This document shows positions 23,630 to 32,372 of a stretch of 64,000 nt of DNA, piece after piece. A program made the position numbers and the translations under genes. Source of the stretch: Capnocytophaga leadbetteri (GTDB taxonomy: Bacteria; Bacteroidota; Bacteroidia; Flavobacteriales; Flavobacteriaceae); contig NZ_QBKG01000001.1 in assembly GCF_003054025.1 (NCBI RefSeq), positions 434,001-498,000 of the forward strand, read 5' to 3'. Each line of letters begins with the position of its first letter. Positions within the stretch are counted from its first letter, which is position 1. The notes below the pieces were generated by a model. That model was given only the letters and a program-made list of their open reading frames with translations. It did not search any database and had not been told where the DNA came from.

Positions 23630-25208
23630 TTATAATAAAATAAGGAAGTCTGTCTAAAGGGACTTGTAGGGTATAGGTCTTGCCGCCTTTGTATTTTTTA
23701 CCTTGGTCATCGCGCCAACTGCCTTTGGGTAGCTTAACGGTGCGGGTGTCGCTCTCGGTTATTACGGGAGCCACTAAATACTTATCGCCCAGCATATATT
23801 GGTCTTTGCAGTCGGCAAACCCCTGATTTGGGAAAGCGTATTCCATACTGCGCACTATAGGTTCGCCTGTTTTAGCCGATTGTTTTGCCTGCTCGATGAG
23901 GTAGCTACCCAGCTGCTCGTGCCATTTGGCGTACTTTATGCAGATGTCTAAATTTTCTTTGGAAAGAATACGCCAAGGCGCTACTGAGAATTGCATCATA
24001 GGCATCATAGCGTGTATTTGGCACGACCGCACGATAAGTTTTTGATTGAATTTAGTAGGGTCTACATTCAGAAAACTACCGTATTCGCCACCTCCTATCA
24101 TATCAGGACAGGCATAGGCATAGCCGTTCAGACCGGCAGCTATCATATCAGGAATAAGGCGTGCGACGCCATTCCAAGAGTAGCTTTTATCGCCCAAACG
24201 TTGTACTAAGGGCTGTCCGCCGAGTTTCCAACAAGCGCGAAACTCGTTGTAAGGAAAGGCTAAGCCTAATTTTCCCCATAAATAGGTTTGCTCGGTGTCG
24301 TAAGATTTTTGGTCGAAAACCTCTATAGCTTCAGCCAAATAGCGTTCGGGGTCGCCTGCATCAAACTTAAAACCATCAATGCCGTATTCTTTTTGTAGCT
24401 GTTGTAGTTCACCTACGAAGTGCTTGAAAGCATCGGGGTTGCTAAGGTCATAACAAGCACTCAGCCCATTCCACCAATCGAGAATAGCAGGGGTATGCGA
24501 ACCTTTTTTCTTTATTAAATAGCCTTTGTCGCGCAAAAAACGATACTCTTGACTGTCAGGCGATACAAACGGACATACCCACACCATCACTTTAAAACCC
24601 ATTTGGTGTAGTTTAGCTATCATTTCTTTAGGTGAAGGAAATTTATCAGGGCGAAATTGCCATACACCGTAGTCTTTTTGCCAATTGTCGTCTATCATTA
24701 TCACGCCGGTAGGCATACCGTTATCAATAATAGCTTGGGCGTAAGCCAATACATCTTTTTGATTTTGGTTATAGATGAGTTCTATCCACGTGTTGTACTG
24801 AGGTTTAGTAAAGAATACTTCAGGAGGAATAGTACCCGAAGGTGGGAAATACTGTTTGCTAACAGCTTGATAGGCACTCTTTAGGTCGTTGCCCTTGCTG
24901 CTCTGGCAACTCACGGTGCCGCGCGATGGCGTGATGACTATCTTTCCCTCTTGAAATTGGTAGGCAAAGGGGGTATCAGCAGCTATATACCTACCTTTGT
25001 TAGACAGCAGGTAGGGCACTGACTGGTTATTGAAGTTTTCAGTACGCAGGTTGTACACACGTGCTGAAGGTTGGTAAGGCATCTCTTTGCCTACACCTGT
25101 AAAACCACCCCACCATTGTTCATTAGGTAATAGGGTGATTTCAGTGGGCTGCTGTGCGTTTGCCCATAGCGAACTGCACAAAGTAATAAAAGCAAATATT
25201 CTTTTCAT
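23622..25208 (-). CDS. Glycoside hydrolase family 31 enzyme
   Basis: From ATG 25208 the protein has 528 residues with a signal peptide (MKRIFAFITLCSSLWANAQ). The upstream 36 codons overlap the regulator's 3' end and are rejected. GH31 marks are GVIMIDDNWQ (about 169), FKVMVWVCPFVSPDS, the nucleophile segment DGFKFDAGD (Asp near 283) and RLGDKSYSWNGVARLIPDM, whose Asp is the likely acid/base. GH31 enzymes are retaining alpha-glycosidases; the FKFDAGD variant differs from classical alpha-glucosidases (WIDMNE) and is nearer to alpha-galactosidase or alpha-N-acetylgalactosaminidase branches, a tentative reading. Co-transcribed with the DUF4874/DUF4832 gene. Confidence 0.85.
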   Translation of the reverse strand: MKRIFAFITLCSSLWANAQQPTEITLLPNEQWWGGFTGVGKEMPYQPSARVYNLRTENFNNQSVPYLLSNKGRYIAADTPFAYQFQEGKIVITPSRGTVSCQSSKGNDLKSAYQAVSKQYFPPSGTIPPEVFFTKPQYNTWIELIYNQNQKDVLAYAQAIIDNGMPTGVIMIDDNWQKDYGVWQFRPDKFPSPKEMIAKLHQMGFKVMVWVCPFVSPDSQEYRFLRDKGYLIKKKGSHTPAILDWWNGLSACYDLSNPDAFKHFVGELQQLQKEYGIDGFKFDAGDPERYLAEAIEVFDQKSYDTEQTYLWGKLGLAFPYNEFRACWKLGGQPLVQRLGDKSYSWNGVARLIPDMIAAGLNGYAYACPDMIGGGEYGSFLNVDPTKFNQKLIVRSCQIHAMMPMMQFSVAPWRILSKENLDICIKYAKWHEQLGSYLIEQAKQSAKTGEPIVRSMEYAFPNQGFADCKDQYMLGDKYLVAPVITESDTRTVKLPKGSWRDDQGKKYKGGKTYTLQVPLDRLPYFIINE

Positions 25209-25233
25209 TTGTATGTTTTTAGTCATTAGTTTC

Positions 25234-28200
25234 TTATCTCTTACCTGAAATATATTCTGAGGGGGATACCCCAAATTGTTCTTTAAAAGCTCTTGTAAAA
25301 TACGACGGACTATCAATTCCTACTTCGTAACACACTTCACTGATAAGTTTATCGGTGGTTTTGAGTAGTTCGGCAGCTTTGTCTAAGCGTATTTTGCGAA
25401 TGTAGTTCGCTAAGGTAAGCTCGGTAGCTTGTTTGGCAAAGCTGTATAACTTAGTGCGGTTCATACCAAGTTCAAGGCAGAGGTTATCTACCGAGAAATG
25501 AGGGTTTTGCATATTGGTCACTACCAAGTGAGTGAGCTTATCTAATAGTTCTTGTTGTTTTTTATCAATCACTTTCTGACGGATATTCTCAATAGGAGCG
25601 TGCTGTTTGCTCTTGTTGAGCAAGTTGCGCACATTGGTTTTGAGCAGTTTCACATCAAAAGGTTTGGTGAGGTAGGCATCAGCACCTAACTCAATTCCTT
25701 CTATTTGCGACTCTATTTGCGATTTTGCGGTGAGCAATATCACAGGGATAAAGCAGGTTTGCAGGTTCTTTTTCAAGATAGCACAGAGCTCAAATCCGTC
25801 AACTTTAGGCATCATCACATCCGATATAACCAAATTAGGAAAATGCTGGTTGCACTTCTCAATCGCTTGTTCGCCGTCAGAGGCAAGAATGATGTTGTAC
25901 TCTTTGATAAAGATGTTTTTGAGTATCATCAGTACCTCGTGATTGTCGTCTACTAAAAGCAAGGTAGGTTTATCTTCTTGGGGCAAATTTAACATTTCGT
26001 CCTCTTCTTCGCCTATGTGTTCATACTCAACCGCATAGTCCGATAAGTATTCTTTTAGATGAAAAGTACTGTCTTGCAATTTCTGTTCGGGCAATAAGTA
26101 ACTATCGTTCATAGAAAAAGTGATGATGACTTCGGTACCTACATTGGGCTTACTGCTAATGATAATCCCGCCGCGATGTGCTTCAACTAATGATTTTACC
26201 AAAGAAAGTCCGATGCCCGAACCTACTCTTTTTTGTCCTAATCCCTCTACACGATGGAAGCGTTCAAAGATTTTGGGCAAAGCTTCTTTTTCAAGTCCTA
26301 CCCCCTCATCTTGTACTTTCACGATGAGTTGTTTGCCCGCTAAGGTGCGTGTAGTGTTCTCAAAAACATTTCTGTATAGCGGAGAGACTTCGTTTAAGTT
26401 CCCTACTGATACTGATAGCCTTATAGTGCTTCCTGCATTGGAATACCTAATGGCGTTAGAGAGAATATTAGAAAGTATTTTGCTAAAATACTTCTCGTCT
26501 AACCACAACTTCACTTCTTGTTCAGGCAGTGTTAATTGCAGTCTTATAGTCACTTGCTTTGCCCACTCTTTAAACTCGTTGTAGATGGATTGTACGTAGC
26601 TATTTACTGAAATGTAATTAGCTCTTAATTGAGGGGTGTACACATCCATACGGTGCATTTCAAGGAGTTCGTTCACCATATTGCTGAGCTTGCCCGTATT
26701 GCGTTTAAGAGTATGCACATACTTATTGGTAGGCATTTCCTCTTCAATTTCAGTCACTGCGTGGCTCATTAGGGTAAGAGGTGTTCGGAACTCGTGAGAG
26801 ACATCTGTAAAAAACTGCATTTTCATTTGCATAAGCTCTTCTTTATGGCGTTCTTTTTCCTCTTGTACAGCAATGGTATGCTTCATTTGCGTCCATCGCA
26901 TAAAGTAACGAAACCCTATAAATAGCAGCAAGACTAAAATGATTGCATACAACAAATATGCCCACCACGTGAGCCAAAAAGGAGGTTTAGAAACTACTAT
27001 AAGCTCGGTTTGCTCTCCGCTCCACTGTTGCCAATCGCCTACCTCTACTAACAGTTTATAGGTGCCATAAGGTAGTTTTTGATAGGTAGCGTGGGGTACT
27101 TCGGTATTCGCAGCGATATAGTGCCAATCGGTGTCGTAATCTTCAAGTTTATAACGATAGCGCAGGTGCTGAGGTGCTTTGTAAGAAAGCGTTGTGAAAT
27201 AAACTGAAAAGTTGTTGTTAGGATAGCCTATAGTAAGAGTGTTAGTAAACTCTATAGCCGAATTGACAACCTTCCCATTATTCTCAAACCTACTAAAATG
27301 TGCTTTCAGTTTTGCCGATACAGGTATTTGCGCTTGAGGTTTGAAATAGTTAAAGCCGTGAGAGCCTCCAAAGTACAAATTCCCTTCAGCATCTTTGCAA
27401 GAGGAAGCTGTACCGAAACTATGTCCTTGCAATCCATCACTATTGTTGAAAGCTGCAAAACGCTTTAGCTTTGCGTCAAAGAAACTCAAATAGAAACCTC
27501 CACACCATACATTGCCAAAAGCATCTACCTCTACACTTTCGATATCATTAGAGGTAGCACCTTCATCTATGCCGTAATGTTCGGAAGTATAGGTGGGGGT
27601 TCCGTTAGCGTTATCAGTGAAGATAACCTTGTTAAGCCCGCTGCCCATAGTGCCTATCCAATAAGTATCTTTGTCTTTATCAATTGCCCAAAGATAATTG
27701 CTACTCAAGCTGTGAGGGGTTTGAGTATCGGCAGTGTATTTGAGCACGCGCACTACTTCACCTTTAGCATTAAGTTGCAATCGGTTTAAGCCCATTACCG
27801 AGGTTATCACCAATTCATTTTTAGCTTTATCCACATATATTTTGTGGAGCTTGTTAGTAGATAACCTACGAGGTTCGGGAGTTGCTTCGGTAAAGGCATA
27901 GATATTTTGCCATTGCCCGTTCCGCTCCTCAAAGCATTCCAAACCAGAATAGGTAGTAATCCACAAACGTTGAAAGGTATCAAACTTGATATCAAAAATA
28001 TAATCTTTACACTGCGCTTGAAACGAACTGATGATGCGTCTATTCTGTTTATCAATTACAAACACACGTTCGCGAACCGATACGTACAAGAGTGCCTTAT
28101 CGCTCTGAATACTCGTAACGTTAGGTGAAAGTTCGGGAGCATTGCAATAAGGTTCTTCTAATTGCTGTTTGCGGGCATCAAAACGAATAACTCCTCCAAA

Positions 28201-29364
28201 CTTATTGCCTATATACACATAACCATCGGGGTCATAGTGCATTGTACTCACAAATTCCGACCCCACTTTACTTTGGGGTTTTATCCATACTGTTTTGAAG
28301 AACGCATCGCGCGTGCTGCTGTAGGATACGCCATTAGACCAAGCCGATACCCACAAATTACTGTCCTTGTCTAAGAACACACTATTGATATGATTGCTTG
28401 CTGAATACGGATTGGAAGGTGAATGGCTATGTGTTTTTAGCAAGTTGAGCGTGTTTTTATCTAACTGAAAGATACTCTCTTCATTCACAACCCATACGTA
28501 TTGGTTACCTACATCCAGTGAAAGCAGATGTTCATTTAAAGCAAATTCTTTTTTAGCAACTATAGTATAGGTGTTGTTAGAATTACAAGCGTATTTCACC
28601 AAACTATCACGGTAAATCACCCATAAATAACCATCGGTATAGAGCATCTTTACGATACCCGAACCTATGTTGTTCACCTTTTCGGGTAGGGCTTTTAGTG
28701 TGCCTTTTTCAAGAACGTAAGCCGATAACCAAGGAAAACCTGAAAGCCAAACTTTTCCTTTCTCGCTCACCGCTATTTGCGGATTGAGTTGCAAAGTAGA
28801 GAGTTGTGAGGCAGTACCAATAGGCAATGTTTTCAGCGTAAGTGTCTTCTCGTGTTGATTCCACACTATCTTAGCACGCCTAATTTGGTTTTCACTCAAA
28901 AGCCAAAGTTCATTGTTTGTACCTTTTTGTAAGAGTTTTACTTTGGTATAGAAAGCCAAATCAAGAGGGTCGTCTATTTTGAAATTGACAAACTGTTTGA
29001 GGTGTATATCAAAGCAAGCTACTCCTGCTTCGGTAGCTACCCAAAGGTAACGCCCCATAGGTTGCAAACTGTACACACGGTTGTAGTACACCGAGTTGAT
29101 AGGGTCTTTCTCATACTTATAAGCATCAAGCGAATAGCCATCAAAACGGTTCAGACCGCGATGCGTGCCCAGCCAAATAAAGCCCAACGAATCCTGAGCA
29201 ATGCAAGTAACGTTGTCGTGCAACAAGCCTTCATTACGAGTAAGATGGTGGAAAAGGAAAGTTTCTTGCGCTTGTAGTCTCACCATCAAACTTTCTGTGA
29301 AAGAGAGAGAAAAGAAAAAATGCCACAATAGCAGGATTCGCAAGAGCTTTATCAATCTATTCAT
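25234..29364 (-). CDS. Hybrid two-component system sensor/regulator (HTCS)
   Basis: 1376 residues in one chain: signal anchor (about 5-30), a large periplasmic sensor of two-component propeller repeats (GFIWLGTHRGLNRFDG is typical) ending in a Y_Y_Y domain, a transmembrane helix near 800, HisKA with DVSHEFRTPLTLM, an HATPase_c domain with GVGLEKEALPKIFERFHR and GSGIGLSL, a receiver domain (LLLVDDN, phospho-Asp in VISDVMMPKVDG), and a C-terminal AraC-type helix-turn-helix (ITELTLANYIRKIRLDKAAELL-like). HTCS proteins sense an oligosaccharide in the periplasm and activate the adjacent susCD locus. It has its own promoter box at 29393. Confidence 0.94.
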   Translation of the reverse strand: MNRLIKLLRILLLWHFFFSLSFTESLMVRLQAQETFLFHHLTRNEGLLHDNVTCIAQDSLGFIWLGTHRGLNRFDGYSLDAYKYEKDPINSVYYNRVYSLQPMGRYLWVATEAGVACFDIHLKQFVNFKIDDPLDLAFYTKVKLLQKGTNNELWLLSENQIRRAKIVWNQHEKTLTLKTLPIGTASQLSTLQLNPQIAVSEKGKVWLSGFPWLSAYVLEKGTLKALPEKVNNIGSGIVKMLYTDGYLWVIYRDSLVKYACNSNNTYTIVAKKEFALNEHLLSLDVGNQYVWVVNEESIFQLDKNTLNLLKTHSHSPSNPYSASNHINSVFLDKDSNLWVSAWSNGVSYSSTRDAFFKTVWIKPQSKVGSEFVSTMHYDPDGYVYIGNKFGGVIRFDARKQQLEEPYCNAPELSPNVTSIQSDKALLYVSVRERVFVIDKQNRRIISSFQAQCKDYIFDIKFDTFQRLWITTYSGLECFEERNGQWQNIYAFTEATPEPRRLSTNKLHKIYVDKAKNELVITSVMGLNRLQLNAKGEVVRVLKYTADTQTPHSLSSNYLWAIDKDKDTYWIGTMGSGLNKVIFTDNANGTPTYTSEHYGIDEGATSNDIESVEVDAFGNVWCGGFYLSFFDAKLKRFAAFNNSDGLQGHSFGTASSCKDAEGNLYFGGSHGFNYFKPQAQIPVSAKLKAHFSRFENNGKVVNSAIEFTNTLTIGYPNNNFSVYFTTLSYKAPQHLRYRYKLEDYDTDWHYIAANTEVPHATYQKLPYGTYKLLVEVGDWQQWSGEQTELIVVSKPPFWLTWWAYLLYAIILVLLLFIGFRYFMRWTQMKHTIAVQEEKERHKEELMQMKMQFFTDVSHEFRTPLTLMSHAVTEIEEEMPTNKYVHTLKRNTGKLSNMVNELLEMHRMDVYTPQLRANYISVNSYVQSIYNEFKEWAKQVTIRLQLTLPEQEVKLWLDEKYFSKILSNILSNAIRYSNAGSTIRLSVSVGNLNEVSPLYRNVFENTTRTLAGKQLIVKVQDEGVGLEKEALPKIFERFHRVEGLGQKRVGSGIGLSLVKSLVEAHRGGIIISSKPNVGTEVIITFSMNDSYLLPEQKLQDSTFHLKEYLSDYAVEYEHIGEEEDEMLNLPQEDKPTLLLVDDNHEVLMILKNIFIKEYNIILASDGEQAIEKCNQHFPNLVISDVMMPKVDGFELCAILKKNLQTCFIPVILLTAKSQIESQIEGIELGADAYLTKPFDVKLLKTNVRNLLNKSKQHAPIENIRQKVIDKKQQELLDKLTHLVVTNMQNPHFSVDNLCLELGMNRTKLYSFAKQATELTLANYIRKIRLDKAAELLKTTDKLISEVCYEVGIDSPSYFTRAFKEQFGVSPSEYISGKR

Positions 29365-29392
29365 TTGTCAGTTTCATTTTTTATTTAGAGTG

Positions 29393-29400
29393 CAAAAATA
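29393..29400 (-). promoter_or_regulatory. Predicted -7 box of the HTCS gene
   Basis: TATTTTTG on the minus strand, 29 bases before the ATG at 29364. Confidence 0.5.
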
Positions 29401-29455
29401 TTAAACAATTGACAATTAACGAAAATCATCATTCGCAACCCGTCATTTGTAATTA

Positions 29456-30547
29456 TTACGGTGTTACAGTAATTTTAATAGTGCGATATTCGTTGTTGTA
29501 TTTGTACTCGTTTGCACTTACAGCACCTACATCGGTTTTGTATCCATCGCCTTTATAGCTTTTGAAACCACTGCTGTTGCCTATTACTACCACTTCGTAA
29601 GTACCTGCTTGTGTATAGGTATGAGTGTAGTGGGCTATACCTGAATTATCGGTGATGGTGATGCCTTTTCCTGTATCAAACGGAAAGTAGTCTATGGCTC
29701 CAAAAGATGCTGATTGCACGTAGTAATCACCTATGTAGCCGATGCCTGCTCCTACAGTAGTAAAGAGTACTTGTATGTAAGATAGGGTAGCCATCTTCTT
29801 ATTCACGGCGCTTTCCCACGCTTCTATGGTGCGACCGATGTCGAAAGTGTAGTCGGTATACTCGGTTTTAGGGGTAATGGTCAAATCCCAAACAGTATCG
29901 TCTTTAAAGGTAACAGCTGTTTCGCCTTGTGCTATACCTGCTACACGTATCACGATGGGGAATTTACTTTCCTCGGGGTGCTCGCTTTGGTCGTTAGCAC
30001 TCTTTAGGATAGTGGTAGCATACTTCATACGTAGGGTCATCTTTTTATTGCTTCCTACTTTTGTATTGACGTTTAGGCGTAAGGCTTCGTACCACCAATT
30101 AGGGTGCTGGGCGTTTACCTTTAGCACTTTTTTGCCTATAGTAGCATCGGTTACTACTTCTGCTTGGCTACCTACTAAGTTGTCGCCGCTATTGGCGTTG
30201 CGCATTTCAAAAGTGCCGTTTGCTAAGGTGGTGCTTCCTATTTCGGTGGTGCTAAAGTCTACCTGATAGTGTTTCACTTCAGGGTCGGTAGGGCGATAGT
30301 TGTGCTCTTGTAGTTCGGCTGAGCTTTTTCCGCGTAGCACGTAGTCTATGCTCTTTTGGTAGTTGTGCCCTGCCTCGCCTGTGTAGATGCTAAGAGCGTT
30401 TACATTGTGCTGTATGCTAAAAGTAACTGGTTCGCCTATTCTTACTTGGGTTTTATTGGCACTAACTGATAGGTTTACCGTTTCGGGTTCGTCTTTAGAG
30501 CAAGCTATGAGTAGCAAGCTACTAATTAATAATATTTGTGTTTTCAT
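29456..30547 (-). CDS. Surface glycan-binding-type lipoprotein (SusE/F position, DUF5017-like)
   Basis: 363 residues with a lipoprotein signal (lipobox LIAC, residues 13-16) followed by acidic residues CSKDEPE, which may act as a surface-export signal in this phylum. An N-terminal PKD-like segment (SVSANKTQVRIGEPVTFSIQ), a jelly-roll-like middle and a C-terminal PKD-like HYTHTYTQAGTYEVVVIG strand set fit the DUF5017 type of surface lipoprotein. It lies immediately after susD, the usual place of a glycan-binding protein that hands substrate to SusCD. Ligand unknown. Confidence 0.75.
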   Translation of the reverse strand: MKTQILLISSLLLIACSKDEPETVNLSVSANKTQVRIGEPVTFSIQHNVNALSIYTGEAGHNYQKSIDYVLRGKSSAELQEHNYRPTDPEVKHYQVDFSTTEIGSTTLANGTFEMRNANSGDNLVGSQAEVVTDATIGKKVLKVNAQHPNWWYEALRLNVNTKVGSNKKMTLRMKYATTILKSANDQSEHPEESKFPIVIRVAGIAQGETAVTFKDDTVWDLTITPKTEYTDYTFDIGRTIEAWESAVNKKMATLSYIQVLFTTVGAGIGYIGDYYVQSASFGAIDYFPFDTGKGITITDNSGIAHYTHTYTQAGTYEVVVIGNSSGFKSYKGDGYKTDVGAVSANEYKYNNEYRTIKITVTP

Positions 30548-30552
30548 TTTTA

Positions 30553-32358
30553 CTAATATCCTGGGTTTTGTGTTAAGTTTTTATTAGCGTCTATTTCGCT
30601 AAGCGGTATGGGCAATAGCTGATGGTAAGGACGTATATTTTCGGGGGCAGCAGGGGCTGGTATGCGGCGTTCTTCGCTGCTGATAAAGGGGTTGTTGATA
30701 CGCCAGTTTTGTAGAGCTTGTACTAAGATGCCTCGCCTTACTAAGTCGCACCAACGGTCGGTGGTTTCTCCTACTAATTCGCGTGCGCGCTCGTTGAGTA
30801 TCTCGGTGCGGAAGGCTGTATAGTCGTTAGTGTAATGTTTGGCAGTATAAAGGTCGCTGCCAGCGTAATCATAACCATACGAAGCGGTTTTCCAATCGGG
30901 TACTACGTTGTCTATAGCGTTTATATGGCTTCTGTCTAAGTCGCGAGGAAGGGCATCGCGGTGCACTACACGTCCGCCTGCTTTGTTAGAAATTCGCGCC
31001 CGTTTGCGCACTAAGTTTACAGCATCGTAAGCACTTTGTACATTGGTGCCATTGAGTGTAAGGTTAGACGATGGTGTGTAGGCACCTGGTGAGTGGTTTA
31101 CTTCGTTATAGGCTTCAGCATAGATAAGTAGTACATCGGCAAAGCGCAATAACGGTTCGTCCATACCAAAGTTTTTGTAGTTGTAAGATGAGGTATCGGC
31201 TAAGGGGAAGCGGCGGAATTTGCCAATGCTCCACATTACCCAGTTATTATTTTCGGTGGCTTCACTGAGTTTTTGGTCGGCACGTGTATCCCAATAGATA
31301 CGGTAATCCCAGCCCCATATCTTGCCGTTGTCAAGCACTTGTGCACGGGGACAGTTCCACAGACGGCGTATAGAGTCAGAAGGTTCGTATATCATACGGT
31401 GATAGTCGGAGCTTGAGATGTTATCCCAAGAACCACCTAAGTTTTCATTACCTCTCATACCGTAGACCATACCTGTTAGGGTTCCTGTGTCGTCTCCGGT
31501 TAGTCCTTGCACACACCAGATGACTTCTTTTGGGGCTTCGCTTACTTTGGTTTTAGCGTTGAATACATCAGGATAGTATTCTACTAATTGATAGCGGCCG
31601 CTTTGTATTACTTCTTTAGCATAGTTCATTGCCTTGGTGTAGTTTTCGGCGGCACTGCCTACTATTTCTCTGCCATCGCGTGTGGCTACTGAGGCAAGCC
31701 AGAGATGTACTTTGGCTAAAAAACCGCGACAAGCGTCTTTGCTAATGCGCCCGTATTGGTAGCCGTTGTTAGTATCGCCTTTTTCGGCTACGTGTGCCAT
31801 TGCATAGTTAAAGTCGGCTATGATTTGCTCGAACACTTGCTTCTGAGGGCTACGGGCTACCTTTAGGTCGTTGAGCGATTTGGTTTCTTTTAGTACTAAA
31901 GGTACATCGCCAAACCAACGTACCAAGTCGAAGTATAGGTAAGCACGCACACCACGAGCTTCAGCTACATAGCGTTCCCAGTTGTTTATGCGATCTTGGT
32001 GCTCGGTTACATTATCAATTACTGAATTACAGTTTTTGATAGCGGTATAGTGGTGTTGCCACATCTGAGTGATGTAGTCGTTATCTGCGCCAAACTTATA
32101 GTTTCGCAAGCCACCACCTTCGTCCCAGTCGGCACGTTTGGTTAGGTCGGTGCTAATCTGTTTGGTGCCGTGCCCTGTAACGTACTCGTCGGTTAGGTAT
32201 CTATAGGTGCCGTTCATCGCTTGACGGGCATCTAATTCGTTTTCATAGAAATTCTGAGTGCTCAGAATGTCTTTAGGGTCTTCTTCTAAGAACTTGGCAC
32301 AACTGCTAAGCCCTATACTTATCCCTATTGCTATAATAATGCTGATATGTGATTTCAT
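30553..32358 (-). CDS. SusD/RagB-family outer-membrane lipoprotein
   Basis: 601 residues with a lipoprotein signal (SSCAKFLEEDP, Cys near 20), TPR-like helices in the N-terminal half (ARGVRAYLYFDLVRWFGDVPLV is the classic SusD motif), and the conserved C-terminal LLRFADVLLIYAEAYNE and ERARELVGETTDRWCDLVRRG. SusD proteins form the lid of the SusC transporter and bind oligosaccharides. The stop is 5 bases before the next gene and the start 14 bases after susC, so the three are one operon. Confidence 0.95.
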   Translation of the reverse strand: MKSHISIIIAIGISIGLSSCAKFLEEDPKDILSTQNFYENELDARQAMNGTYRYLTDEYVTGHGTKQISTDLTKRADWDEGGGLRNYKFGADNDYITQMWQHHYTAIKNCNSVIDNVTEHQDRINNWERYVAEARGVRAYLYFDLVRWFGDVPLVLKETKSLNDLKVARSPQKQVFEQIIADFNYAMAHVAEKGDTNNGYQYGRISKDACRGFLAKVHLWLASVATRDGREIVGSAAENYTKAMNYAKEVIQSGRYQLVEYYPDVFNAKTKVSEAPKEVIWCVQGLTGDDTGTLTGMVYGMRGNENLGGSWDNISSSDYHRMIYEPSDSIRRLWNCPRAQVLDNGKIWGWDYRIYWDTRADQKLSEATENNNWVMWSIGKFRRFPLADTSSYNYKNFGMDEPLLRFADVLLIYAEAYNEVNHSPGAYTPSSNLTLNGTNVQSAYDAVNLVRKRARISNKAGGRVVHRDALPRDLDRSHINAIDNVVPDWKTASYGYDYAGSDLYTAKHYTNDYTAFRTEILNERARELVGETTDRWCDLVRRGILVQALQNWRINNPFISSEERRIPAPAAPENIRPYHQLLPIPLSEIDANKNLTQNPGY

Positions 32359-32372
32359 AGTTTGTATTTTTG

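Noticed and set aside
26120-26584. Antisense frame inside the HTCS kinase domain (154 codons)
   Set aside because: Shadow of a clearly conserved kinase domain, with no independent evidence.
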